Part shown: positions 38,701 to 52,879 of the stretch, one piece after another
Numbering within the stretch: the first letter of the stretch is position 1
Layout of the letters: each line of letters starts with the position of its first letter
Notes under the pieces: generated by a model
Seen by the model: only the letters and a program-made list of their open reading frames with translations
Told to the model about the DNA's origin: nothing
The model's database searches: none
Made by a program: the position numbers and the translations under genes
Assembly: GCF_000150275.1 (NCBI RefSeq)
Contig: NW_002060980.1
Location: forward strand, 158,962-222,961
Reading direction: 5' to 3'
DNA length: 64,000 nt
Source: Trichoplax adhaerens
Taxonomy: Eukaryota; Placozoa; Uniplacotomia; Trichoplacea; Trichoplacidae

Positions 38701-41700
38701 GAAAAAATTTTAGTATCGTAAGGCGGTTTCATGTATAAATTGTTACCTTTCATAACGAGTGCACCATAAATAAAATTTTTTTTTCAATATTAAAGTTATT
38801 AATTATTAAATAGATAAGTCGCTAACCTTAATGTACTGTAAGAGACATTTTGCAAATTGAATTTTGACGTTTGTGCTATAAGATCTTTTATAGCTTGTAG
38901 CAGACAGTAACTTCCTATAACAAATAATTATTATATAGTTATGTATTATTTAATAAGAACGCTACATACAAGAAAGGAAATATTACCAAAATGCGGTTAA
39001 GATAGTGCAACAAATCTCTCTACAGGAATCCACAATTCTTTTATTGCAGTAATACTTTAAAGGCATAAAGTGTTGCGATAAGGAGTGAAGCATCCTCAAT
39101 CCTTCTACACATATAATATTATCCCATTTATTGTTTCTTATAATTGCCAGTAAAAGTTCTAACAACACTTGAAGATCTTCTGCAGGGAGGTCGGAGTCCT
39201 TAAACGCTAGGATGTTGCCACATTTAAAAAACTACGTGTATGATGAAGTTACGTTAGGTATGATATTAGTAGATAGTATGTAAGCCAGAAAAACGAATAT
39301 ATTAACTAATAATTTTATAGTTAGCAAACCAATTGCAAGTCCACCGGTTTTCTGATGCATTCCAATGGAGTCTGTCATGAATTCGAGATCAATTTTAGGT
39401 TAATATCATTAAATTACTCTATGTTCATGCTATGTTAAAGCAAATACTTTATTAGATATCTGACATAATGTCAAACTTAGAGGTACCATGTACCTGTCTT
39501 GAGAGAATATCTTTCAATCTTGGATTATACAAGGTATGCAAAACTTTACTATCAATTCTTAAATCTGCACTTATGGGTATATTATTATTTCCTGACGATG
39601 AATTGTAAGAGTAAGCCTTTGATAGAAATTCAGCACAAGCAATTCTTTCTCTTTCTAAACGATTTATGTTCTCAAGCCAAGGATTTTGACGGTCTAGAAG
39701 CGAAAATTATTTTCGTAAACTCGATCAATTTGATAATTAGTTGACTTTAAAATTAATATAAATCCATTTAAGTTAAGTAACATTCGATACCAGAGTTCAC
39801 AAGCGCCGGAATGCTTTTATTTCGACTAGCCGGTTGGCCTTCTATATCAAATTCATCACTACTAAGGTTAGTATTTCTTAATTTCGTCCCTTCATTTTGC
39901 TGTAATACGAGGTCATTACTTAGTATAAAGCAAGGCGATGAAAGGCTAATACAATCGTGCGATTACCATATGATTTAATGACTGTTAAGTAAAACATTTA
40001 TAACAGCTGCAACATTTGTAGCTGATATCTGTCTAAGGTACCTTTCCTTCTAGTATTTGGAAGAGTAAGTTGAGGAGCGATTCAGGAAATACTTCTCGTA
40101 ACAATGTAAAACTAAAAGACAATCGAGACGTTCGCTATAAAAGGAAATGAGACTAAGTTTAGTGTTAATTTGTACGTGATACAAAAAGCTTTCGCCTTCA
40201 TGTCTTACCTCACTTTCCGAAATTGTTGACTTGAATAAGTTCTCGCAAGGAAACATTTTTATTAATATTCGCAAAAACTTAGTCAGAAAGGAGTCCTCAT
40301 CCTTATAATTAATGCTGCTGGTGCTTGTTCGTATACTCTGATTAATAACGGTTAGCGATAGCTGCAGCATTGTCTACAGACGAATAAAAGGAAGTTATAT
40401 AATTATAATTATTGTTGGTAGTAGATGTAGCGTGCACAATTTATGGTAAGAAAATATAAACGTGAGCAATATTTAACAGCAAACGGTAGTAGCCTCATAC
40501 ATTCATGCTCTGAAAGGTATCGGAATTGCGCAGTTCAGATTCACTGATATAATTGCTTTGAATTAGACTGTAAAATATTTTTGATATGATACAGCAATGC
40601 CATGCTAATCCAACTAACAGTATTTCGCTAGATTTACTTTTCATGGAAGTTTTCTGCAGGTTAAAGGTGTTAGACTCATAATTAAAAACATGTTTTAAAG
40701 ATGTTATATTATCATCAGTAACTTGTTAAAGAATACCTACATCGATCTCAATAAAATGTGAAAATTCGTTGATTCTCTTAGTACTTTGATTCAATAGGTC
40801 TAATAGATATTTGACTAGATTTTTAGCGCAAGTTCCATTTCCGATAGGTGTGCAGCTAAATGAAATACATAGAATTAACTACTTATTTAAGTATATCTCC
40901 TAATAACAAGAACCAATTATACACATATAGTCGCCTGCATGTAAATCTCTCAACGGATTAATTTAAATACAGCTAGGCTTGCTAGATCTGGAATGGTATA
41001 TATGCATACTTCGTAGATTTATTCTTATTTTCTTCCTGTCAAATTATAAATAGATAAACATAAAGAACATTTCTTGCTAAGTTAGAAACAAGTACTGATA
41101 AAGACAAATAAATTGAAATAACTAATTAATTCTATCATTTAAACTAGATTTGTGATGTTTTAAATGGCTAAGTATCAGTCATTTCATGCAATATATACCG
41201 CGTTTTTTCTAAAAGATTGGTAAACTTCTCGTATTTCAGTTAGTCGTAAATCACAATCATCCATAGAAGAATCATGGTCAAAACTTCTACATGAAAAATA
41301 ATCATCTTCGGTTATGTAACTGCTGCTATTAAGTAGTAGCAAGACTTTAACAACTATAACTATACGAACATGGACGATCATAAAGTCTTCCTTGATAAGT
41401 ATACAGATCGTCGTTGAAATTACCATAACTGTCACTTTATCCTAATTCGTTTACGTACATATTTTCTAACGCGGGAAGTAAGCCAACTTGACGCCGTGTA
41501 AGAGCAATCAGAATATTGCTGATAATTTCAGGGTTAATCCTAAATCTGTGCATTTATACCTATCATTTTCATATCTACAAAGCTACAGGTGTGGTAAGTA
41601 AGAACTCATAAACAGACCTTTGAAGCACTTGTCTTAATTTTGGATATACGGTCGTAGTACCATCATCATTAAAATCGTCATTGTCTATGAAGGGTAGTAA

Positions 41701-44700
41701 CCATTTCATCAATTGACATCTTAATGGATGCAATACTGTGACCGCTATTGAAGTACTGGTAATTGATGCACATTCCGGTAAGTCATACTTTCGAAGATAT
41801 GTTATTAGAAAATCTAGTCCGGATCTAATTCAATTTAAAAACAGGCAACATACGCAGATAAATTACAATCTTAATAATTCAAAAATACAATTTAATATTG
41901 CTATAATTGTTACTTCGTAGGACCAACAGAGCCATTGAACACGACTTCCCACGGAATGGAGAATGAATTCATGGAATTGCGGGATAGCAAGTAAGTTAGT
42001 ACACTCAATGCAGGATCATCATACTCTTTCGAATTTACGAATCTGTTCGGTTGAGTAAACGAAGTCGTATAAGTTAATAATAAGAAATAAGTTACTGTAT
42101 AATCAGTTAATTTATAATTATCACTAACATTCATCGTTATACTACGATAGTAAATTCTGCAATATTACCACCATCTACGATCTGCTATATAGTAATCATT
42201 ATATCCAACGATATTTACCTCCATGTTTCTTTCCAATAATTCCGTAAAGTTACTTCTTCAAATTCAAGACTAGATTTCTTTTCTGCTTTAAGAATCATAA
42301 CATTTATAAGGCAATATATTTATTAATTACCTCACTACCTTAATTTAACGAATGTAACTAGCTTAGAGTTAATGTATTTAAATCCTTATATAATAAATAT
42401 GATGCACCTAAACAATAAATCCTTAGTAAGAATTCTGACTCCGAAGTTTAATTTAATTGCAATAAGCTAAATATAATACCTTTAGTATGACAAGCTGCAA
42501 GAAGGCTCCGCTCGGCTCGAAAAATCAAATTTAGTATATCGCGTCTATAGAGTAGATTATGTAAGTTGTTACTTGATCTAGCATATGATACATTCCAATC
42601 GAATTATGGCCATTAGATACTGATTCAAATATTGTAGTACTACAATTTTAGTTCGGATAGATACAGTTACAGGTACCGTTTAAATCTAGAACGCAGGTTG
42701 AGAAGTATCTTAAAAAATTGTTGGTAATGCATCGGGCTAAGATCATCAGGATATTTGTTTATCACTGTGGTAAATAATTGCAACCTGGCAAGACAGTAGT
42801 TTAGCAAGATATAAGATAATTTCGCGTTTTTTCCTTTTTATGAGAAAGCTAGCTTCATCATTATGCAGTATCAGTTCAACGTACCAAGCGCAGATATCAT
42901 TATCTTGACTAGAACTTAATCTAGACTGCATCTCAGTCCACTTCGATTCAACCTTAGTCTTTTTTCTAGGACTTTCTATACAACAATTTTAGAAAATATC
43001 AGGTATAGTGTACTTGTATCTATTAATATTATTTAGCTTCTTAAACATATAATTGAAAAATATAGCAGACCTTCCGTAGATAAGTTATCACTGGCATAAT
43101 CTTGCATTTTAGTTACCTATGGTAACAGTTTTGATGATAAATATACAGCAAGATATGATCGAATTGTTAATGTTAACACAACAACAATGTTGTAAATTAT
43201 ATAATTATTCGAGTTCTCCAAAGATAAAACGAAATATAGTGAGACTATATTTATATCTTTGACAAAGTTTGGAAACGGTTATAATTAAGACATAATTGTG
43301 TTAGCCTCCTAACCTGATGTAAAATATCCCCCATGACGTCGACGTATAAATGCGAGAATGATATACTGTAAATATAAAAAGAATCTTACTTACTGATCGT
43401 ATAAATTTAACGGTTGTACTAAAAATTATCTAGTACAATTGTTATTTTTTATATCAGATAACAAACTTGGAGATTTTATTTTTGGTAAGTGCTTCTGACT
43501 CCAATAGCTCCAACAAATCTTGCATATTTTTCTATAACATTTGTTATAAATTGTTAAAAAATCCAACTGTCGCGGAGAACCGCTGTATAATACTCGCATA
43601 AAAAAGTTACCTTCCAATCAGCTGACAAATGGACATCTGCTCCATCAACCGTGTTGTCTGTCCCATTAGGGTAACGCACTGCCAATTGTATCTTCATGAA
43701 CAATACTATTTCATCCTAATTGTACGAATTTATTAACAAATTGATTATGTTACAGCAGTAATTACCTATGCAATGGTAAATACGCGTATATCATCTCGAA
43801 ATTAAATAATACGATATACCTTGCAATCTGATCGCGATTTATTCCACATTTCTAAAGCACAACGTAGGATTCGTTCACCAATTCTACAAACATATCTACG
43901 ATAGTTAATGGCGACAGCAAGCTGAAAGTGGTTCCATGCAGAAAGAATTCCTTTGAAGATGTGGACGTCTAACTTTTGGCTTCAAAACAAAAATGGTTAT
44001 AATATCGGATTAATTGCTTGTAAGAGATTCTAAAAAGGTCAACATTCTCTCTATCAATGACTTACTCAACCATGTCGAATATGTTTTCAAAAAATTTAAA
44101 CAAGCAACGGTTATAAATAGCTTGGCTATGTTTCCTTGCGCCAACCAATAGACGAATTAAAACTTCAATTAAAACTTGTCTATCGTAGCCTATCGAAGTA
44201 CGATCCAACCGACATGCTTCTAATAATAGGTCACAGTAAAGATTGATAAGATCTAGAAAAGTTACAAAAGAAAAACTTTTAATTAGTGAGTAAATATAGA
44301 CTAACTAGTCACAGCAATAACAGTTGTTTCCGGCAGAAAATAATTTCATCATTCAAGTTGTAGCTATCCACGTATTAATTTCTTGATTACCGTTCCAGTG
44401 CTCATCTAGCATATCGCATTGATACTTCCAAATGCTTAAAAATTCTTTCAATAATATTTTACTATAGTCACCACCAAATAATTTTCGCATAGCTTGGTTC
44501 TTAAGTACCTTTACCATATGTCCGATAATGCACTGAGCCGATAGTATCAGTCCGCCTTTTTATGTAATTACAGTCAAATGATTAATTTCCCTATGAAATA
44601 CACTAACACAGAATCAGTTAGAATTGATGCTTACGTTTATTGATGGTATGAATTGTCGTTCGATACAGGTTTGTAACATTCTGGAGGTAAATTGAACAAA

Positions 44701-46908
44701 AATAATGTAAGGTTAAGTCCAATATTTAAAGTCTATCAGCAACGTCTTGGAGCGTATTGCTGGTAGATACAGAAATACGTATAAGTTTTAGTTCTCCGAG
44801 TCGCACTACGTAATAATGCTACACTTATAAATCGTATTATGTTGTATAATTAAATGCATATACTGGAACATGTTACTATATTGAAGTTACACAGGTTATA
44901 TTTAATGAACAGATACCCATGCTCTGCATTGTACTGTTATCGTAATCCTAATCTACTATCCCTTAGATCATCTACACGTGTTCTACCTCAGCATTTTATG
45001 ACAATCATTCTTATACCGTATTAAAATATTTAATTGCTTAAAGCATAAAATATAGCCAGAAAGATGCATTCTACTTGATTTTGCATAATATTATCTAATT
45101 TCAATGTCTTGGAATCTCGAATTTTTGCACTATTGTCTCAACAATCAATCACTTGTGATTTGGACCTGTAGTAAGAATATAGCAATCCCTAAATTTTATC
45201 TTTCAGTATTAAGGTAAGAATAGAAGTAATCATATATCTTAATATTAACTAGATGTCACGATAGAAATTTATCTTCCAATAGTAGATTCATTAAACTTAC
45301 TGTTGTTAATCAATGAATTAACTCTATCATAAGATTAATTCGTATTCATTGGACTAGTAAATAATAGATCAGCAATCTCATTATGATACGCTTGATATTT
45401 TTACTTAAGGTCCTATTGTATCATGAACAAGTGCTATTTTAAAATATCAAACTTTGCTGCAAGAGTTAATGCAATAGTATTTGCTCACAACAGCTCTAAA
45501 TGGTATTAGGTAATTTTGAGCGACTATCATGCGAGCATTATGCGAGTATATCGTACAGACTTTCACAATGCCGAAGGTATTTTGTGTCATGACGCTATTG
45601 TATACCATTGCAAATACGAGCAAGCCAAGCATAGCATGAATCAGACATGATAGATCGAATTTTAATGTTAATTAGTTGTCTTACCGTTTTACGTTTCTCC
45701 AGTGAAGGCAGCGATGATGATGCATGGTATACTTTTGTGCTAGATTTGCTTAACGCTTCTGCTTCAAGACGGACAAAGCTACAAACGGACTCGTACACTT
45801 CATTCCATGTAATTGCATCCAGACCAGAAGAGGAATTTATTGTCCTGCTGTCTAGTAATTGAATAACCTCATCATGTTGTAATAATAGCTGTATTTTCTC
45901 AGCAGCATTCTAAAATAAAAGTAAAATTTGATCGGAAAAGGAATTTAAAAAGTTAATTGTTGTCAAGATCAATGACAGTTAATTCTGATTTGAAAAATTT
46001 TAATCTAACTATGATCATAGAAGGAAGTAGTACACTATACTATTTTGGCAACGTATGCAATACTCGTAGGCCATAAAATTGGTTGCAAATTGCAGCTATG
46101 TTGCTGCCAAGAGCCCTACATCATGATCACCTTGATGTATCATTAGCAACCTGTAGTAGTGATTGGAAACTATAGTTTATGGTATTATAGTAGTCAAACG
46201 CATTATTTGGCAGCATACGAATACGAGTCAGCTATTGATTAGTTCGAAATTGCAGTTACGTTGTTGCTGTAATTACTCCTCATGCACACCACTACGTACA
46301 ATATATACAACAATGTTAATTGAAGTGCAAGCCAGGCCAATGGCATCCAACAATCATAAGCTAACCTACACCACTGTAAGATCCTATCATTGAAATTCTA
46401 ATTCAGTTTAGGTTAAAATGCATTTTTGTCCGTTTTTCAATTTTCAATCCTGTAGTAATATTTACATTTACATTCATGACAACTTAAAGTTGATTATACA
46501 GTAGTCTTGCAGTGATCGCAAGCACGATCACGATTCTTAGTTTAAAACTGGATGCTTATTTGTTCATGTCTGCTATATCATTGGTGAGCGACATTATCAG
46601 CAACTACCTGATCAATTAGGACTGGATTTGGTCCGATTAAACACTCGAATCTCGAGCACCTTAAAAGCCGACATGATCAATACTGTACGGTGTACTGTAC
46701 ACATCATGTTGACGTTTACGCGTTTAAGTGACTATCCAATCATGCTGCATATTGAACGGATTAGTAACACCTACTCGTAGCTACTTATTCAATTATGGTA
46801 CATGATATTCATTGGATGCAATTGTACAAGATGATGGAGAAATACCTTTCGCTCGGTTTGCTTCTCCGAAGTTAATTTCTTGCAACAATCAATAATCGAT
46901 CTCTCCAT
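29729..46908 (-). CDS. ATM: ATM serine/threonine kinase (PI3K-like kinase), complete
   Basis: ATM phosphorylates checkpoint and repair proteins after DNA double-strand breaks, as a nuclear dimer. The first exon (46908-46846) gives MERSIIDCC...SEKQTERK, matching the N-terminal TAN region. Exons 45909-45685, 44680-44635, 44555-44391, 44252-44066, 43979-43820 and 43715-43611 follow in phase and align with human ATM's N-terminal helical repeats. More repeat exons are visible, for example around 42.9, 42.1, 40.3, 38.4, 36.5 and 35.1 kb. After exons near 34.2-33.94 and 33.81-33.68 kb, one 2.4-kb exon (33534-31131) encodes the FAT region and the kinase start ([18 protein letters not shown]). The last exon (30670-29729) has the catalytic loop GDRHVQN, HIDFG and a C-terminal FATC ([10 protein letters not shown]...HGWQAWV). 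All key kinase residues are present. Not every middle exon was placed, so the total length is not given; human ATM is 3056 residues. It lies convergent to copy 5. Confidence 0.92.
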
Positions 46909-47079
46909 GATACGAGCACTTTTACTTGATGCTTTGAGGCTGCTTCTAAAGTTGTGGCGATTTGAGAGCGGAGCTCTCTTACTGCACGCTTTACTATCAT
47001 CTATCTACACTATGCACTGTGCAGTACGTCCAGTAATACAGCACAGTAGAGTAATGGAGCTTGTCTAGGCGCGACCTGC

Positions 47080-47235
47080 TTGTCCAAGAAACTACAGTAC
47101 TGTACTGTAGGTCTAGTGACGTAAAATATTATACTGTACTGTACTGCACAGTACAGTACAGTACTGCAGTACAGTATAAGTACTGTAGTAAAAGTACTGT
47201 ACAGTACAGTACTTTTGTACAGCATACAGTACACG
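47080..47235. repeat. Cluster of TACTGTAC/GTACAGTA self-complementary repeats upstream of ATM
   Basis: About 150 bases built almost wholly from overlapping TACTG and CAGTA units, including near-palindromic AAAAGTACTGTACAG followed by its approximate complement. It is about 170 bases upstream of the ATM start codon. Both strands are open over much of it only because the motif lacks stops. It can form hairpins. The same motif recurs near YIF1. Confidence 0.7.
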
Positions 47236-49324
47236 GTAAAAAGTTACTGAACCTCTGACAGGTCTATCAAATGGTAATACTATCTGTTAAATGAGCACAT
47301 TATCGTAAACCGTCAGCAAAGCGACGGGAGTTTGCACTAGTAAATATTGAATTTAACAAATTACAGCAGTTAATATTAGTACATATTAGCTGTCAGGGAA
47401 AATTTTAATTACTGCTTCAGTAGTAGATTCATGATCAATAAGTAGACCATCTGATACGCGTTTTGCACATACGAGTTCGTAAGCATATTTCACGGCTATT
47501 GCCACAAAATGATTAGAACACCACTGAACCGCTAATAAGTAACTAGAAATTGCTGTAGTAATTGTGCTTAGCCTCAATGTACTATAGAGAAACTTCGATT
47601 TAACTGGATTGTGCATAATCTATCCATACTGTTTCGAAATTTCATTTTAAAATAAACGCTACAAAAATTATCCCAAATTGAACTACTAAATCATGATTCA
47701 GCAATCCAAAGCACAGCCATGCGCTGTTACTCAGCTTCATACTACTGTAATGTACTGGTAATGTTCAGAATTACAGGTTCATGATCAGCTAACTGAGCTG
47801 AGACTCGCAATGGACTTGACTACACCGGTGATCACTGAAGGGAACACAGTTTTATTTAAGGATATAAAAACAGGATGTTAAATGAAATTTTTGTAGACTC
47901 CTTTTGCTCATGTTGTTACTTGGTATGATAACTGCGCTTGTTCACACGTACTGTACGAAGCCTCGTCATATTAAATCTGGAAGAAATTTCAGTTTACTAT
48001 TACTGGTTGCATGCACATGGACAACTGAACAAGTTGACTGCTGTTTCATTAAGTACGCGCACGTTAAACTGTACATTATAACGGCAGTGATCATTACACA
48101 CACGCAGAATTAGCTACTGGTAGTAATATTTTCACTGTTTGTGTGCATATTATTAAAGCTAGTACAATAGCGATTCGGTAAACGTGCATTATATATACTT
48201 TATCATTAATGAATAGTAAAACAAAGCAGTATTTATCTATAAAGCATGTTCAAGTATACTTATCTTTAGTGATAATTTTCTCATCTTTTTTCAACTAAAC
48301 AATTCATAAATAGCTAAAACATCGATGGTGTTTTGTATGCGTACGTGCACACTGTTCAGTATTACTACTTCGATACCATTTTACCACGTCTACGTAATTA
48401 AAATTGATCGTCGATTTTTGCCAGTTATTTTCACGATAAGTTATCTTTTAATTAGTTATCTGCAGCACTAAATAGATGTATCTAAGCTAATTTTGCTTGA
48501 GTTGTACAAAATAGATGCAATCAATTTGATAATGTACCGGTAATTGGTAGCGAGTGATTTATTTGCTATACTGTATACTACAATCGTTTACTACTATAGA
48601 ATTTATAGTGTATATATACGTAATTATACATTCAAGACTGCAGATGATATTGATCAGGATGTTACCCTAGAAACGTACATTTTCAAGATCAAGATACTGT
48701 TTTAATTCAATTGATTTGAGTCTTGATTGTACACCAGACAAAAAAATTTCAGACAAGATTTACGAATTTAATTTATGCAATTTTGTGAACAATACAATAT
48801 CACATTGCATCTTGACGTATATGAACAACTATAGGATATAATTAAATGGCAGATCATATATTATCGCGTATTTATTATTAATAAAGTTATACATAAATAT
48901 TTTCTATTCAGTTAAGAGTGTAGTCTCGTTATGAGTACTATCGCAAGCCGTGGCTTCAGTTACGGAAATCAAGCATACTGGAGGTACATTCCGTTGCTGT
49001 ATTGTTTAATACGTGTTAGCTTTAGCACTCTTATCTGAAACCGATATATTAATGATACTCTTCATATCAAGTGAGTACGATTAAATACGGTGCTTATCTT
49101 GGTAAGTAAGGGCATTGATAGAATGCTTGGGGAAATATTTCGGTTGGATAGATAGGGATTCTCGTGTAATGATATTTGCTAGTAATTCCTACTATAGGTA
49201 AAAACTTTTCAAATAGTACACAACTAGTTGATAATGATATGTTATACAGATATTAAATCGTACTAGGAGGAGGTGGTAATAGCGAGTACGATAGTAAGTT
49301 GTATTAAGCTAGACTTATCTGCTT
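47236..49324. other. Intergenic between ATM 5' end and DUF4735 copy 6
   Basis: No supported gene. A 76-codon minus-strand open frame (47616-47386) upstream of ATM shows no recognisable similarity and is left unannotated. Confidence 0.4.
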
Positions 49325-52300
49325 TTATAATTCATCATATTTACGCTTTTTAAAACGTGGATAAATAATAAAGCCAGCAATGGCACCAAGAACGACAACC
49401 AACAAAAGACAAACAATAACAAATGCATATACTAGACCGTTGTTGCTTTTAGGAGCTGTTGTCGGGTGTGGTATTCCAATGTGTTTAAAGCTCCACCATC
49501 GTAAAGATGTTGCCAGTGAGGCGAAAGCAACGGTAGAAACATGTAAGTTACACTCATCTAGAAAAATTGAAGATATTTATTAGAAAGCATTATAAATACT
49601 ATTAATATCATCATTGGAGTAACATCAATTACAGGCTAATGGTCTGCTTGTTATCAATAAAGTTAAAACCGTGATATCATGTAAGCTAACCGTATACTGT
49701 AGCAATAATTAACGCACTTCCAAGATACATAAGAATAGAAAATAATTGATTATTTATTGGCTGCAATTACGAAAGTACCGTAGACAGAAAGTTTTAGTTC
49801 ATATTCAATAATTTCGAGACTTCAGAAATAGATATTTGATTGCAAACTATTTCCATGAATCTATTTAATTTTATGGTAGAATAACTTTAACATGAAGTTA
49901 TTCTACAATATAATAGCTACAATACTCTTCGATACCGTTGTATTCTAAATTACCTGATGCAAGATCCGCCCTTGAGTTAATTAGTTCTAACGATGAAGAT
50001 ATTTGAACGCTATTGTATAAACATAACATGCAGGGTAAGTGCATTATTCTTATAATATAAAATAGGTTGTTAAGATAGAATTTTATAACGGTATTTTATT
50101 AAGATACACACTAAAGGCACCCGTAGTATGGTACTTCATACAGCGAGTACAACAAAGTTGAGCAAATCCATTGATATAGAATCAACTAATAATGCATTCG
50201 TTCGAAATATTATTGCATTAATTATCTTATGCCATTGAAACATTTACCTCTGTGATCTTCGATTACGAGCGGAGTTTTTGAAGCATCCGCTTCTTGCTTG
50301 ATACTTGAAAACTTGATGCAATGGATAAATGCTAACAAATTCAACATATCCAAACATTCCACCACATATAATGATTTGTTGTAGTAGTAATTCAGCTTTA
50401 TTTATATCAGAAATGTTATTATGTAGAATTTTTTTAAAGTCCATATAAATTCTAGAACATAAACTCTCTTCTACCGCCATCAGACGACGTATTCCACCAG
50501 CTAATTTAACTAATTTAAATCCACAATAATCAAGCTGACGAATGAAATAATCCGTATAAAGTTGACTGACAGCTAAACCCATTCTTGTTCCTGGTTGTGA
50601 AATGTAATTCCAACAAGCCTCTGTCGTATTAAAATAAAAAGATAAGATTAATTAAGGTTACAATATGAAATATTACATATGCATATAATGAAAAAATAGG
50701 AGCGTTAATTCAGTTGAGTTGGTTAAACTTATAAATACTGAAATATAAAAATAAATCATTTAAATTCTAATAATTTGATGGATTTGATGTTAACGAACAG
50801 ATTATAGCTGTATGATCATTTTAATGAATGTTATGGTAGTAGTTCAAAATGTTCATTGGATACTTTATCATTTACTGTACAGCTGATTCAAAAGTACGTT
50901 ACTTAATTAGGACATTGACGGATGGTATTAAGGCATTGGTCAAGACATGAAAGCTTCTTTTTTAACTTATAAAAACATTTTCCTGGCTGCTACTTTGTTA
51001 CGGAATGAATTATCTAAGCACTGCATATCCTGTATTGATTCTGGCTAAAAACGGAAAGCGTGATAGCAATTATTTAAAGATGCTCAAGGATTGTAAATAT
51101 ATAACATAATCGCATTTTTCATCGATAGGGTCATTGATGATTATGGAACATTAAATACCATAATTTTTAACAAACATTTTTGTGAATTGATTGTTTTTCT
51201 GTCGATTAATGATAATAGAGCTCAAGAGTCAATTTCATAATTGAACTTAACCTACAGTAACGCTAATTTTAGACAGCAATAAGCTAAATAATAAGGAAAA
51301 CCGATAAGGGAATTATAAAGATTTGGCGTTTGTTTATTAAATATCGGGAGTCATTGTGATAGCAATCTCTAGAGTAACGTTTAGTCGATCACCCTTAAAT
51401 CTAGAAATATGTTTAACTTCAATTCGTGAACGAAGATAATAATAGTCATCGAATAGAAGAACAAAAGCTGGCAAATCTCATTCATACTTTTGTGTATGAA
51501 TTATGTTCTATACTGTACAATCGTACTGAAATTTCGAGCAGATCATCTTTATTACTCTAGATCTTTAAAAAGGCAATTTAATGGTGATCATTATTAGATG
51601 AATATAAAATCTTACAGATATTATCTTATATTCCGTACCATACCTGTTACATTGCAACTAGCGGAGCCGATACTGCCGCTAAGTGTAGTGGCGATACAAA
51701 TTTCAGACATATTAGATGGAAACGTATTAGCTGGAGTCGGTCCTGAAATAGGAAGAGATGGTTTTGTGCCATTGATATAACGCGCTACGGCAGCAAAGGA
51801 CACTTCTTCACTAAATACTAATCGATATTCAGGTGAAAATTTTTCCAGCGAATTTTGGAATAGAATGTTTACCGCTACATTCATTTCACTGATTCGCTTA
51901 ACATCTTGTGAAGATAAATATGAATTTTCCAGGAAGTACTCTTTCGTTATATCTCTGAAAGCACCTGAAATGAGTAATTCGAATCTCCCATTAAACAAGT
52001 TTTCCGTATTCGGAATACACAATAGTTAGCACAGCATATTGCTAAGTTAAAACGTTATCATCAAAGGAGTAACGACCAGTTTTATTGTTACGTTTACAAT
52101 ATATAAACGTAAAATCGTAATACTCTAACCTACGACAGCATTTTAACTATGTGTTCGGTAGTTTCTTAAAACATATGTATCATAAGAGCCTTCTAATTGT
52201 CAGTCAGAGTGTATCAGAGGTGTAGTTTAGGTAATGACAATAGTTTTAAAATTTTCATTTATTTTTAGTGGCTTAAATGTATACGATGATTAAATCTTAA

Positions 52301-52879
52301 CGTAAATCTTAGTATTATACTTGTTTATTACTAGTTAGTGATTAATAATAGGTGTAAGAAACTGACTGCATTGATCGTCTAATAGTATAAATATTATATC
52401 TGCACAAGTAACGTAACGCTATCTGCTTTCACTGGTAGCAGAGACTTTTCACTACTATGTCTATAAAGATCAAGTGGAGAGTTATTATAAGTGAAGGTTG
52501 AAAAAGTTATATTATCATTTATACTCAATCTCTCAAATGTATACAAGCGAAATTTCAAACCTTTTCGTTAATTTAATAGCTTGATAAAATTCAGAAATAT
52601 GCAAGAAAATTAACAAAAATAAAAGAGTGAACTCTCGCTTTAAAATTAGTAACCAGCTTAGTACTTACTTATTGCTATCAATAAGTTGTAAGCATCCAAC
52701 CATTTTAAATTTGCCCTTTCCTTCTTAATATATTTTAATAATTCTTGCTCTGCCCTGATGGTATGGTTAAAACTTTCTTTTCTAGGATCTATCGATGCTG
52801 AAATAGATTTAATACCAGCGATATTATCGAATGAAAGAGATGAAATTATAAGGATCCAGATCAACTTTTGCAATTCCAT
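49325..52879 (-). CDS. C16orf89/DUF4735-family membrane-anchored protein, copy 6 (inverted orientation)
   Basis: Exons on the minus strand: 52879-52669 (signal peptide; ELLKYIKKERANLKWLDAYN), 52560 to about 52406 (SLLPV block, compare NLLPV in copy 2), exon 3 from about 51980 to 51644, 50620-50248, 50009-49954 and 49557-49325. The well-placed junctions have the same phases as copies 2-4. Landmarks: SEICIATTLSG...SCNVTG, EACW at the start of exon 4, LCSRIYMDF, IIICGGMFGY, SGCF, and DECNLH in place of DGC.EH. A stalk, a Val/Leu membrane helix and the tail KKRKYDEL end it. The exact 3' end of exon 2 and 5' end of exon 3 are uncertain; a CTT|GTGCAG donor keeps phase but is weak. It is the most diverged intact copy: the THQ motif is absent (VSQ). 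It is separated from the array by ATM and lies on the opposite strand, suggesting an inversion or an old duplication. Confidence 0.72.

Noticed and set aside
39499-39744. Plus-strand 81-codon frame inside ATM
   Set aside because: It lies in the ATM region on the opposite strand, with no recognisable protein and no splice context.
47010-47258. Overlapping open frames on both strands upstream of ATM
   Set aside because: They consist of the TACTGTAC repeat, which lacks stop codons in several frames; Tyr/Cys/Thr/Val-rich translations are an artefact.
47386-47616. Minus-strand 76-codon frame as the ATM first exon
   Set aside because: The 46908-46846 exon matches the TAN-region residues and joins in phase to the next exon; this frame has no similarity to ATM.
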